A stretch of 64,000 nt of DNA from contig ARYC01000358.1 in the NCBI GenBank assembly GCA_000711775.1, positions 1 through 64,000 of the forward strand. Direction: 5' to 3'. A program made the translations under genes and the position numbers. This DNA comes from Oxytricha trifallax. Taxonomy: Eukaryota; Ciliophora; Spirotrichea; Sporadotrichida; Oxytrichidae. The notes beneath the pieces are model-generated. The model did no database searches. It was not told where the DNA came from and worked only from the letters and a program-made list of their open reading frames with translations. The first letter of the stretch is position 1. Each line of letters starts with the position of its first letter. Of this stretch, positions 21,352 through 31,817 are shown one piece after another.

Positions 21352-21930
21352 TCACTAATTATTGCTTTCTAATGTGGTAAAATTTTAAGATGAGCCAATC
21401 TCTTTCTTAATCACAAAACTACTTGCTATTTCTGGTTTGAGAGTTAATTACTAAGAGGTCCTGTTCACAATTTTCCCAACATTTATCTTTTTAAGATTTT
21501 CCAATCCTTTAATGCTCTAACTTAATTTCTGATTTGATAAGCTACTTGTGATTTTATTAAAGTCTTTAAATTTAGTTAATAACTTAACACTTCCATCAGT
21601 TTTTAAACTTTGAGATTGAAGCTATGTCTAAGAGTTTATGAAATTAGTAATCTTAATTATCAATTCACTATCCAGTGCATTATGATCGAGCCCCAAACAT
21701 TCCTTTAATTTGTTGATATGTTTAGTTGTGTTCCCTAAATTGTCCACAATAATTTTATGTTCTCTTATTTTCTTTAATAAGTGTTAAAGAGATGGTGCAA
21801 ATCTATTGTTCTATTGTGGTTAATTCAAGATAATTTATTATGTGGGATCATCATAATCTAGAAATAAATAGATTTATCTAATGAATGATTGGGTTTCCTA
21901 GATATTTTACTGTTGTTAGGACTACTTCTA
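21352..21930 (-). CDS. Unknown protein B, copy 2
   Basis: Minus-strand frame open for over 180 codons with TAA/TAG as Gln, ending at TGA (21352-21354). It reads LFLDYDDPTQQIILNQPQQ, then HLLKKIREHKIIVDNLGNTT, LKECLGLDHNALDSELIIKI, FKDFNKITSSLSNQKLSQSI and NLKKINVGKIVNR. Predicted mostly helical, Lys/Asn-rich. Copy 1 at 13745-14190 is frameshifted. It is convergent with protein A in both copies. The start was not resolved. No family recognised. Confidence 0.55.
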
Positions 21931-22203
21931 ATCTTATGAGTTAATATGAAAAGTTTTTAACTCTTTCTTTAGTGATTTGTATTACTCCACTAATAGGTTT
22001 AGCTTTTATGGTAGTTAAGAAGCATCTTTGAAGCAATCAATAATTACACATGCCTAGAAATATGAAAATAAACTTAATATCTTAAAATTACATCATTGAG
22101 TATTTTTCTGCAGTCACTAGCTTTCAACATAAAATATTTATATTTAACATATAAATAATAATTAATTCAGAGTGTTAAACAGAAAAATTATAAAATTAAT
22201 AAA
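21930..22203. other. AT-rich spacer upstream of coiled-coil gene
   Basis: No ORF; presumably holds the promoter of the gene at 22204. Confidence 0.35.
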
Positions 22204-24695
22204 ATGAAAACAAATTAATTACACTCTAGAAGCTTAGGCCCTAATGACACGACTTAGAATACTCAAAGCCAAACAAATAAGTCATCTACTACTTTCATTA
22301 ATAATCTTGCTTACAATTTATATTTAATTTTCATCAAGACACCCATAAAAATGCTGTATTCAAGAAATTTAAGCAACAATTCTCGCACGGAATAAACTTA
22401 AGACTCTAATGATAAATCTGATAATAAGAAACCAAGATCATCCTCTCTAACAGAAAATAAAGTATAATAAAACTTAAAGAATACTTCACCATTTACCTTA
22501 TAAAGTTTAAGGTAATCCCAAAATAACTATAATTAGTTAACTTAAAATGAAGTATCACCTTTGACAAATCGACTTAGTAGAAGCAAAGATTTTCAAACAT
22601 AAGATAATATGGAAATACACACACCAAACAGTTTAACAAAGAGGGCAGTAAATAATGAAATTAACAACGCAATTAAAATTGAAAAATTATAGCTTAGTAG
22701 TTAATTTTCCAGAATTAAGCCTCCAATTTACAATTAGAAAAACTAATAGAACATTTCTCCACTACTTTAAAGCACAGATTCTTTTGCTAGAGATTTATTA
22801 TCCAATTCGGATGTAATTATCTTCAAAACTAATCATTATAGTAATAGAGATTTTTAAGAAAAATCCATAGGGTATGTTAGGGCATCACCTCCCTTTAACC
22901 TTGAAAATCAAAATTCTTTGTCAAAGTAGAATTAATTTAATCATAATTAAAACTAGTTTCAAACTTAATTGTCATGCACTTAAACTTAATTTCCTAGCTA
23001 CTATGATTAAAATTAAAATTATAGAAAAGAGGTATCTGAATAAAATTTAGAGTAGACTTCATCATCACTTTCTCGATCTCATCTTATGAACATAGAGGAG
23101 GCTTCTTCCAGAAACTAAAATGAAATCAACATTAATAGTTAAGACTCTTATTAGTAAAATGATTTGCTTGATACTACCTAACAATCACGAAGTAGCATGG
23201 ACACTATGACTTTGCAAGTATTAATTATTTAATAATGGTTTAATACTATAGGAATACATTTAATTTATGGAAATTAAATGATAATAAATTATTTAAAACA
23301 TTGCAGTTATCATATAAAAATAATTTCAACAGTATATTATGCTAAATAAATGAGATAAGTTCCATCCTAACTCAATGAACTTGTGTATTATTTTTAATAT
23401 TTTAATAATCAGTTTGAAATTTAGAGTTATTTCAATAATGAAGGCAATAATAAGTATTTTAATTTCCCAGAAATTAAATATATTCTACAGTATAAAAAGC
23501 TATGGAAATAATAAGATTATATAATTAACATATCTTTTTATGTTATAATGTTTCAAAGTGCCTAAAATATTTAAAAATTGCAGAATAATAATATTTATGG
23601 CTATACAGGTTAATTCAACAATTCCCAATTAATTACAGATTAAAGCCAGCAATTAGACTAATAAAATTAAAGTAGTATTTTGATGTTAGATACTCATAGT
23701 AGGAAATAAAGCCAGGATTTTTACAAATAAAATGGTGAATTGTTAAACATTGAAATGCTTAAAGTCCCAAGTGATAAAATTCTAGATGAAATAAAATCTA
23801 GAAATTAGCTATAAATTCAAGAATACAGTGATAATTATCACACACGCAGCAAAAGAAAATTTACTATTAAAAATTGCGAGGAAGATTAATATGTTGACAG
23901 CAAAATGATTGAGATATAAAATGAGCAAAAGGAATTAGAAAATGAATTAACAAGGCTCACTTAGATGATAACAACCAAAAAAGATTAAATCCAAATTATT
24001 GAAAATAAAGGGAAGAATCATTATAAATAATCTAGCACAGAATAGGTATTAGAAAACGTTAGGCCCAGTCAGGTACCAAATTTTTGTGACTGTAAGAACA
24101 GTCGACAGTTCATTAATGAAATGATTTTAAAAATCAATAATTACTTAATCATTAGTCAAGAATCTTGTAAAACACCTAGAAAATATAGTAATTTATTTGA
24201 GATTGGCCAAGAAGTTTAGCTATCAAACTCAATCGATGAAATTATTGATAAAATACAATAGTTTAGCATTTCATAGCAACATAACCCTATAAATGATTAT
24301 TAAATTGATTTAAACCGTCTCAGAAACCTAGAGAAAAGAAGCAGCGAACTAATATAAGGTAAAATTTTACTCTGCTCTTTTTTATTAAATTTTTATTATA
24401 TTTTATAGAAAATTCTTATCTCACCAATAAAGTACAAGAACTGATGTAAGAGCTACAAAATCAAGAAACTGATAAGAAAAAATATGAAACTAGCAATCTA
24501 AGAATAAATGATAAGTACTCTAAGCTTTTGAAGAAATATAACGAATCAAAGATAAATATGCTTGTATCCTCTAATTTAAGTGAAAGTTATAATTAAGATG
24601 GATCTAATCTCTAACTATCAGCATTCTAGTTGAAAGATAGTGATTGGAATCCGAATAGATTATAAAAAAAAGATCGAGTGATGAGATTTTAATGA
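22204..24695 (+). CDS. Ser/Asn/Gln-rich coiled-coil protein
   Basis: ATG at 22204 and TGA at 24693-24695. The first ~330 residues are low-complexity (Ser, Asn, Gln, Thr) with repeated short SP/TP-like sites. An AT-rich insert (about 23222-23590) is probably an IES or intron. The C-terminal part is coiled coil: KMIEIQNEQKELENELTRLT, SQVPNFCDCKNSRQFINEMI with a CxCK pair, and KVQELMQELQNQETDKKKYE. A second intron lies at about 24359-24410. The last third is duplicated at 61690-62651. Convergent with the LTA4H tail at 24780. Probably a cytoskeletal scaffold; no orthologue named. Confidence 0.65.
23222..23590 (+). other. AT-rich insert within the coiled-coil gene
   Basis: About 370 bp without coding capacity, flanked by coding sequence. 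It begins near TAGGAATACATTTAATTTAT, which resembles the ends of the foldback elements at 47.9, 57.3 and 58.8 kb. The exact pointer was not resolved. Confidence 0.45.
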
Positions 24696-24779
24696 AATTA
24701 AGATTGAAATTCTAAATGTTTTGTTATTGAATAATAAGTCTGCACCTCTGATTCATTAATTAACGAGGGACTGTAAAAT

Positions 24780-25700
24780 TCATTCTAAGAGTTCTTCTTA
24801 TTCAGCACCAATAGAAGAAATAATCATCTTCTTCAAGTCAGCAACAACTGAAGGGTGATAGAAGTTTTTGAACTCTGAGAACCATTTGAATGCAAGATCT
24901 TTTCTACCAGATCTAACTAATTATTTATAGATTGGATAAATGTAATCTATTCTACCGTTTTATGAAACAAAGTTATGAGCTCTGGATTTGCTATCTCCGT
25001 AGGCTTCTTCATAGCCCATAGAAATTAAAAAAATAATTTAATTTATAATTAATTGCAAGTGGTAACCATCTAAACATGATCTCAGGATTATTACCCTATA
25101 GAGAGACCTAGGCAGAATCGATAAGAGCCATGATATTGTAGTTAAGTTCGTTTTGTCTAGCAATAAGTCTGTTCAAGAAAACCACCATGTTTTGAGAATC
25201 AAGATCACTAATAGAATGGTCCTTTGGATGGCCAGTTCCTTGCAATGCTATGTAGTCGTCAGCAAGTTTCTCAGAAATTTTAGTTGAATCAGTGCTGAAA
25301 CTGATTTTCCATTCAGGTGGGTTTTAACCTCCTTGTTTGATCCAAGCTTCCCAATTAATAGCATTCAATACTTTATCAATGCTCTCTTAGTTGTCTTTGA
25401 AGAGAGTGTTCGTTACCCAGTCAATGAAGTGAGCTTTCATTTCATTGTAAGATATGCTTTAATAAAGGAATTTATAGAAATACAGATTTATCCAAGCTTG
25501 GAAATTATCTTCACCAACTAAGCTTTCCATATATGTAAGGAATTGGAATCCCTTCTCAGAAGAAACCTATGAGAAAGAGTACTCTGGTAATTTTCCAGTA
25601 ATTAAGGGGTATAAACTTGAAAAGGTTGAGTCAGCTCCATATTTCTTGATATCAGCCTGAAGATTTTAGTCACCGATATATGCTTCAATCGTTGCAGTTT
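24780..25700 (-). CDS. LTA4H-like M1 aminopeptidase, C-terminal half (copy C1)
   Basis: Minus-strand coding from a 9-bp pointer (TTGCAGTTT on plus, 25692-25700) to TGA at 24780-24782. It reads TATIEAYIGDQNLQADIKKY, EKGFQFLTYMESLVG, NAINWEAWIKQGGQNPPEW, NRLIARQNELNYNIMALID, then the helical C-terminal domain typical of leukotriene A4 hydrolase with FKWFSEFKNFYHPSVVADLK. A 28-bp IES with pointer AATT interrupts it. No N-terminal half lies upstream: the kinesin gene begins 145 bp away on the other strand. The N-terminal half at 50730-57175 ends in the same 9-bp repeat, so this is best read as a distant segment of that gene. Copy C2 at 62735-63658 is an equal candidate. Confidence 0.85.
25027..25054 (-). 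other. IES, 28 bp, pointer AATT
   Basis: AATT at 25023-25026 and 25051-25054. Excision joins WLPLAI to SMGYEEAYGD. The duplicate at 62982-63012 has a 31-bp insert at the same place with the same pointer. Confidence 0.8.
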
Positions 25701-25844
25701 AAAAGAATAGTTTTAAACGTTTGAAATGCTTGTCTCAAACAAGTGTTTTATAAAATTAATTGAGAAGGGATATAGAAACTGTAATAAATCAGATTTGAAA
25801 AGGTATTATTTATAATTAAGTTTATTCTTTTAAAACACCCAAAA
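25701..25844. promoter_or_regulatory. Short upstream region of kinesin gene
   Basis: 144 bp between the LTA4H segment and the kinesin ATG, AT-rich and strongly conserved in the duplicate (63659-63805). It probably contains kinesin promoter sequence; no defined motif recognised. Confidence 0.4.
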
Positions 25845-28800
25845 ATGACGAGTGTAAAAGTCGCAGTTAGAGTAAGACCTTTCAATTAAAGAGAGAGAAA
25901 CTTCGAATCAGAGTGTATCATCAAGATGGATGGCAAAACCACAACTATTAGAAACCCAGTAACCAAAATTACTTCATTTTAATTTTTTCATAGGAAACTG
26001 GAGAAATAAAGGAATTTGCATTCGATTACAGTTATTGGTCGCATGATGGATTTGATGAAGAGGCTAATGAGTAAAAATTGAGTAAATTTCCAGAATATAT
26101 TTAAATAATCAATCATTTATTGAAACTATTTTAATTTTAATTTTTTTATTCTAATTAAACAGCACGTATCTAAAAATTTTGATCATTTCGAGATACGTGC
26201 CAAATAAATACAATTAAATAATAATATATTAGACTATTAAACATAAATGAAATTTAATATTTCTATAAATGTAAGTTCATTTTTAATCTTAATTTAGTTG
26301 TAATAAAATTAGAGAATAAATAAATAATTAAACTTAGATATTTAAAAATAATCGTAATGATCTATAAAGCTTTGTAATTATAAATTAAAGTTAAGATTTA
26401 TTTAAAAATGAACTTACATTTATAGAAATATTAAATTTCATTTATGTTTAATAGTTTAATATATTATTATTTAATTGTATTTATTTGGCACGTATCTCGA
26501 ATTGATCAAAATTTTGAGATACGTGCTGTTTAATTAGAATAAAAAAATTAAAATTAAAATAGTTTCAATAAATGATTGATTATTTAAATATATTCTGGAA
26601 ATTTACTCAATTTTTACTCAATGGATACATGAAACCTCAGCCTGGATCTAATTATGCCGATCAAGATATGGTCTTCTAGGATCTTGTAAGTGTTGATTTT
26701 ATCATCAAATTGCAAATTACTTTACTTTTAATATTGGATAAAAAAGGAGTTGAAAGACTATAAAATTACAATATCTAATCTATTCTTTTTAGGGTATTCA
26801 AGTATTGGATAATGCTTTTGAAGGCTATCATACTTGTTTGTTTGCTTATGGTCAAACTGGATCAGGTAAAAGCTACTCTATTGTGGGTTATGGATAAAAT
26901 AAGGGTATTATTGCTAAACATCTTCACAAATCTATGTTATAAATTTCTTAGTAAATGAGAAATAATTATTCTTTACAATTGAAAATCTAACAATATTCCT
27001 AGGGCATGCGAGGAAATGTTCAGACGTATTAAGTAAAAAGAAGCCGATCCTTAGAATAATATTCAACATGAAGTTACTCTCAGTATGATTGAGATTTACA
27101 ACGAATGCGTGCAAGATCTGCTCATTAAGGCAAATTAGAGACCAAAGGGAGGGCTAAACGTCAGAGAGCATCCGAAATTTGGAGTATATGTTGAGAATAT
27201 GAGTAAGGTCCCAGTCTCAAGTTATGATGAGATCTAAAGTTAAATTGATGTCGGCACTAACAATAGAACTATTGGTTCAACAAACATGAATGCCACAAGC
27301 AGTAGAGCTCACACAATTACTACACTAACATTTAAGCAGAAGTTCTTTGATAAGGAGACTGGAAAACCATTAAACGAAAAACTTTCAGAAATTAATTTGG
27401 TTGATTTGGCAGGCTCAGAGAGAGCAGCCTCAACAGGTGCATAGGGTGATAGATTGAAGGAAGGTTCAAACATCAATAAATCTCTCATGATCTTAGGTAA
27501 AGTTATCTCAACTTTAGCAACAAAAACAAAGGGTAGTGCAGTAGTCGTTCCCTATCGTGAGTCTAAACTTACATTTATTTTGAGAAACGCTCTCGGTGGT
27601 AACTCCAAAACTGCTATGATAGCTGCCTTGTCTCCTGCTTCTGTCAATTATGATGAAACTTTGAGTACATTAAGATATGCTTGGCAAGTCAAAAGTATTA
27701 AGAACGAGGCTAAAGTTAATGAGAGTCCTCAAGAGAAACTCATCAGAGAATTAAAAGAGGAAAATGAGAAGCTTAAAAGAATGTAATAAATGGGTGGCGG
27801 CGGTGCTGTCGATCCTGCTATGTTAGAGGAGTTTGAGCAAAACAAGAGAATCAAAATCTTAAAAGTTATCTAATTTACTCTCATTTATTTATCTATAATT
27901 AATGCTTGACTAAATCAAGCAAGAAAGAGAAGAATATTAGAAACGTCTTGAAGAGAAAGATGCTGATAATCTCCGTCGTCACAAAGAAGAGGAATAGTTA
28001 AGAACCAAACCACACTTGAAAAATATAAACTAAGATCCAATTATGAGTGGAAAGATTAAGAGCACTTTTAAGGATGGCATGAATGCCCTTGGTAAAAAAG
28101 ATCCTAATGGTGAGGTTGCACTGCAATTGGCTGGTGCTGGTATAGTCATTAAACATGGTTAAATCCAGTATGACTCAGCAAAATTATCATAATATTTATA
28201 TATGCAAGTCGTCAATCTACATTGTACCCAAATTAAGACGATCCTCATAAGAACAAGATCTTCGTGAACGGAGAATTATTGCTTGAGCCCACTTAAATTA
28301 ATCATGGAGACAGAATATTGATTGGTTCTCATCATTACTTCATCTACTGTGACCCCGACATCAACCCTGATGAAATGATTGAGTGGGAAGATGCTATGAA
28401 GGAAGCTTTTTTCTGTATTAAAATGTTTGTTGCACTTTATTTTAATTACAAGCCAACAAAGAGCAGATGATGATGGGAGAACAAAACAACGAGGAAATTC
28501 AAAGACAACTGAAAGAAATGGAAGAAAAGCTTAAGATAGAACGTGAAATTAAGGAAAAAGAGTACGAAGAACAGAAAGCAAAGATGCAAGCTGAGAAAGA
28601 AAAGATGGAGATAGAAATGAAGGAGAAGCAAGAATAGATGATGAAGGCTTAAAACGAGGAGAACTTGAAATAAATGCAGGAAGAAATGGAAAAGGCTAAG
28701 CTTGAATTTCAAAAAAAATTGCAACAGTAGGAGGAACAACTGCAGAGACAACAAGAGGAGGCGGCTGTAGAGATGGAAAGAATTCAAAAGAAAACACAAC

Positions 28801-30108
28801 AAGATCAACAGAGAATAAATAGCTATTATATTTTTAAGCATTTATTTTATTTAAACTTTATTTTGAATGCTGCAAATGAGAGAAATCGATGCTAAATTAG
28901 CAGAGATAGTCCCAAAAATAGCGGAAGTAAACAATGTCTGCCAAGAATTAAGACGTTCAGATTATTTCTATGAGCCAGCTATTACTACTGAAGTACTTAA
29001 TGATGGTAGAAAAGTTTCAAGGGTTGTCTGTAAAGTATACCCCAACAGAGCTAACAAGGATGTGTTTAACATATTGTAGTTTGATAAATTTGACGATGTG
29101 TACTTCCAGATTAAAGACAAGTATGAGAGCTTAATGGGTGAAGATGTTGATGAAGCTGAGTTACTGGAAGAACTTAAGAATGATAACAGAGAGGCTGATG
29201 GTGAAATCTTTGGCTTGTCAATGGATAATGATTGGCAATTGATTGGTTTTATGTACTATTTCCTGGTGAGTGTAGTTAATCTTGTAGAGACTAAAAACGA
29301 TGAAACCCCTATTATTGATAACAAGGGTACTGTTCAGGGTAAAATAAACTACTCAGTTGGCTTAGAAATCTTTGAGCCAGATGAAAAAAGATAACTCAAC
29401 ATCCTCAAGTATAATAGCTTAAGTGATGTTATCGGAAAGAAGCTCAAACTCAGCATAGACTTGAAAAAAGCAGCTGACTTGCCTGAGAAGCTAACTCATG
29501 AAATTCAATGCAGATATTAATGGCTTGATGAGGATAGAACACAATACGAATCTAGAGTAGTAGATGAGAAAACACGTAATCCAGTATTTGGTTACAGGAA
29601 CGAGCACATGATTGAGATTGATGAAGACCTCATTAGTTATATGGTTGAGAATACATTAACAGTTGGAGTCTATGGCAAAGTGGAACCCAAGAAAAGACAA
29701 TTGAAGAGCGAAGGTGTCATGAGAAGCACAGCTCAAAGTTTCGGTATTCTTAATAATCTACATGTTATCAATGAGGATGATGAGTATGGAAACCCCATTT
29801 CTTAAAACGGGTAAAATGACATGATGGATTAGTCTTCCGTTAATAAATCCAAGAACAACAAATAAACATTAAAATATTTTTTTTATTTATATTAACAAAT
29901 CGATTAATAAAGCTTCTCCAAATGGAAGTCGTGATAAAGTTATGGAATCTCACCAAAATAGAGATGAAGAAATGGACAAACTTAAAAAGTAAGCATAATA
30001 TTTTCATATTAAATTTATTAAAGGGAAAAGGAAAAGCTTGAAGAGGAACTTAAAAGATTAAGAATGGGAGGTGTTGGAACAAAAACAGGTTGCTGCAATA
30101 TATATTGA
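25845..30108 (+). CDS. Kinesin-3 family motor with FHA domain
   Basis: ATG 25845, TGA 30106-30108, about 1,075 residues after removing introns and IESs. Microtubule plus-end motor family. Motor domain: [23 protein letters not shown]-loop [13 protein letters not shown], switch [10 protein letters not shown], switch [13 protein letters not shown], then [20 protein letters not shown]. Neck coiled coil next, then an FHA domain ([20 protein letters not shown]), which marks kinesin-3 (KIF1/KIF13 type), then a long Glu/Lys/Gln coiled coil (~28460-28815) and a C-terminal region with no PH domain recognised. The tail ends GCCNIY. GT-AG introns include 25959-25993, 26696-26792 and one near 27866-27919; six pointer-bounded IESs are listed separately. 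A partial duplicate starts at 63806. Likely role: vesicle or ciliary cargo transport. Confidence 0.93.
26070..26623 (+). mobile_element. 554-bp foldback IES in kinesin motor domain, pointer AATG
   Basis: AATG at 26066-26069 and 26620-26623. Excision joins GFDEEAN to GYMKPQPG. The insert is a long palindrome: ~250-bp arms beginning AGTAAAAATTGAGTAAATTT, each arm holding its own small hairpin (GCACGTATCT ... AGATACGTGC). It looks like a non-autonomous inverted-repeat element now acting as an IES. Confidence 0.92.
26913..26997 (+). other. IES, 85 bp, pointer TATT
   Basis: TATT at 26909-26912 and 26994-26997. Excision gives [16 protein letters not shown], the expected kinesin-3 reading. Confidence 0.82.
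28182..28207 (+). other. IES, 26 bp, pointer GCAA
   Basis: GCAA at 28178-28181 and 28204-28207. Excision joins QYDSA to [12 protein letters not shown] inside the FHA domain. Confidence 0.85.
28407..28453 (+). other. IES, 47 bp, pointer AAGC
   Basis: AAGC at 28403-28406 and 28450-28453. Excision joins EDAMKEA to [10 protein letters not shown]. Confidence 0.85.
28817..28868 (+). other. IES, 52 bp, pointer GAAT
   Basis: GAAT at 28813-28816 and 28865-28868. Excision joins the coiled coil TQQDQQR to [11 protein letters not shown]. Confidence 0.85.
29864..29900 (+). other. IES, 37 bp, pointer AACAAAT
   Basis: Seven-base repeat at 29857-29863 and 29894-29900. Excision joins NKSKNNK to [13 protein letters not shown]. 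Confidence 0.87.
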
Positions 30109-30240
30109 ACCCCTCTAAATATATATATATATATATTTGAAACCATAATTCTATATTACTATTTTAAGAGATATATAAATTTTATATCATAATCTGAAAT
30201 AAGATAACAAAAGTAAAATAGGAATAATTAGTAAAAATTA

Positions 30241-31722
30241 ATGGTGAAATTCTATCAGAGTTCTGTTTTTAAACTTCTCCTAATTGTAATTGGTTTTCTA
30301 AGTTCGCCAGTTTACTCTCAACTTGAGAATGGAGCAATACAATCGTAGTTAAATTTAAAAACCATTGACTCTTTACTTTTTAAAACTTTCAAGATGCTTG
30401 AACATGAAGACTTCAAGAATCTCCTTAAATTCGACATAAATTATGAGAAGAAACTTTCCTTTTTATTTCAAATGAATATTGACAAGATTGATATTTCAAG
30501 TTACGTAGCTCCATCTGACATCGAACTAATAGCTAACAAAACTGATTAATCCCTCGAACTTATTGTAAGAAACGCTGGTTTTAACTTAGAATGCGAAATG
30601 TCTATAGACTTATTTGGGTTAAACTTTATGAGAGACTTTTCAATAGGAGTTTAAGAAGTTGACTACGCAATCAAAATCTAATCAGTAGATCCAGAGAACA
30701 TCCGACTCTTAAATGCTGAAATAACCGATCTAAAATTAAGTCATTTGGATACTAGTGGCTTCATTTTAGATAAGTTTTTGCAACTAGAAAAGTTAGAACT
30801 AAATGAAATTATCTTTGTCCTCATTAAGCTTCAACCAGCCTTCATTAAAAACTATATCTCTGAGCAAATTGATAGTGAAATGAAAAAGGTTCAGCCAATG
30901 CTATAACACGCATAAATTTCAGACAGTATTGATCTTGATCTCACTTCATTTACGGAGCTCATTAGTGAAGTAGATGATAAAAATCTTTACATAAACTTAG
31001 CAGGTTGGTTTGAAAACACCAGAGTTCATAGCATCCATCCATTAAATATTGGAGAGGGACTATACATTTAAAAGAAAGAAAATTAGACTAAGTTTAAGAA
31101 TCAAATTACTATCCACCAATCTATGTTGACTTCACTCTTAAATGCTTTAGCTTCCACAAAGAAAGTTTTTGTATTTGAGAATTAGATGGCAGTTGATCAA
31201 TTGTCTAGTTTTATGAGAGAGTTTAAGAGCTACTATGAGGAACAATATGATAATGTAACCTTTGAGTTTCATATTTAGCTAGATACTGATCCATCAAAAC
31301 CAGTAGTAGTAATTAGTAACAAAACTATCACAATAGGATAAGATAATGATTTTGGAATTTAATTTGCAGTCATTGCAAAACAAGGAAATCTTAAGCAAGT
31401 TGCCTTTAAGTTTCAAATGAATGTTTAGCTTGTTTTAGAGACTTTCTTACATAACAAACTCTTTGATTTGAATATCATAAATTTTGATGTTTCAAATGTT
31501 TAAAAGATAGCAGACAATTGTGGATTATATGGCAGAGACTATGAAGGATTGTTTGAAACTATGCTCTAAATTGCCAAATAAGTAATAGATGACAATTTGA
31601 AAGATGGGATACCTGCTATAGATCAAGTGTTTAAGGGAAGATATGCTTTGTACAAATAGGAAATGAGCGGGCTAGAAATTAATCATAGCTTCTTAGATCA
31701 CTTTATTTTTATCGGATTTTGA
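30241..31722 (+). CDS. Secreted LBP/BPI-like protein 1
   Basis: One uninterrupted 493-residue frame, ATG 30241 to TGA 31720-31722, with many TAA/TAG Gln codons. The N-terminus is a signal peptide (VFKLLLIVIGFLSSPVYS). The body alternates amphipathic strands (LDLTSFTELISEV, VTFEFHIQLDTD, VVVISNKTITIG) and ends INHSFLDHFIFIGF. This is typical of the C-terminal barrel of the LBP/BPI/CETP lipid-binding superfamily, whose members bind lipids in an elongated two-barrel fold outside the cell or in the secretory lumen. It is a tandem neighbour of a second member 95 bp downstream on the same strand. No IES or intron was needed. Family call is from pattern, not search. Confidence 0.7.
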
Positions 31723-31817
31723 ATAATCTTATCTAATACTTGATGTATTGAGTAATTATATGAACTTAAAGTTATTAATTTAAAAATAGTTCCCATAATT
31801 ATAATTATAAGCATAAA

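Noticed and set aside
28446..28841. 131-residue Leu/Phe-rich ORF on minus strand
   Set aside because: Antisense of the Glu/Lys coiled coil of kinesin, which always gives Leu/Phe-rich reverse frames.
30110..30140. TA-repeat run as a functional element
   Set aside because: Simple-sequence repeat expected in such AT-rich DNA.
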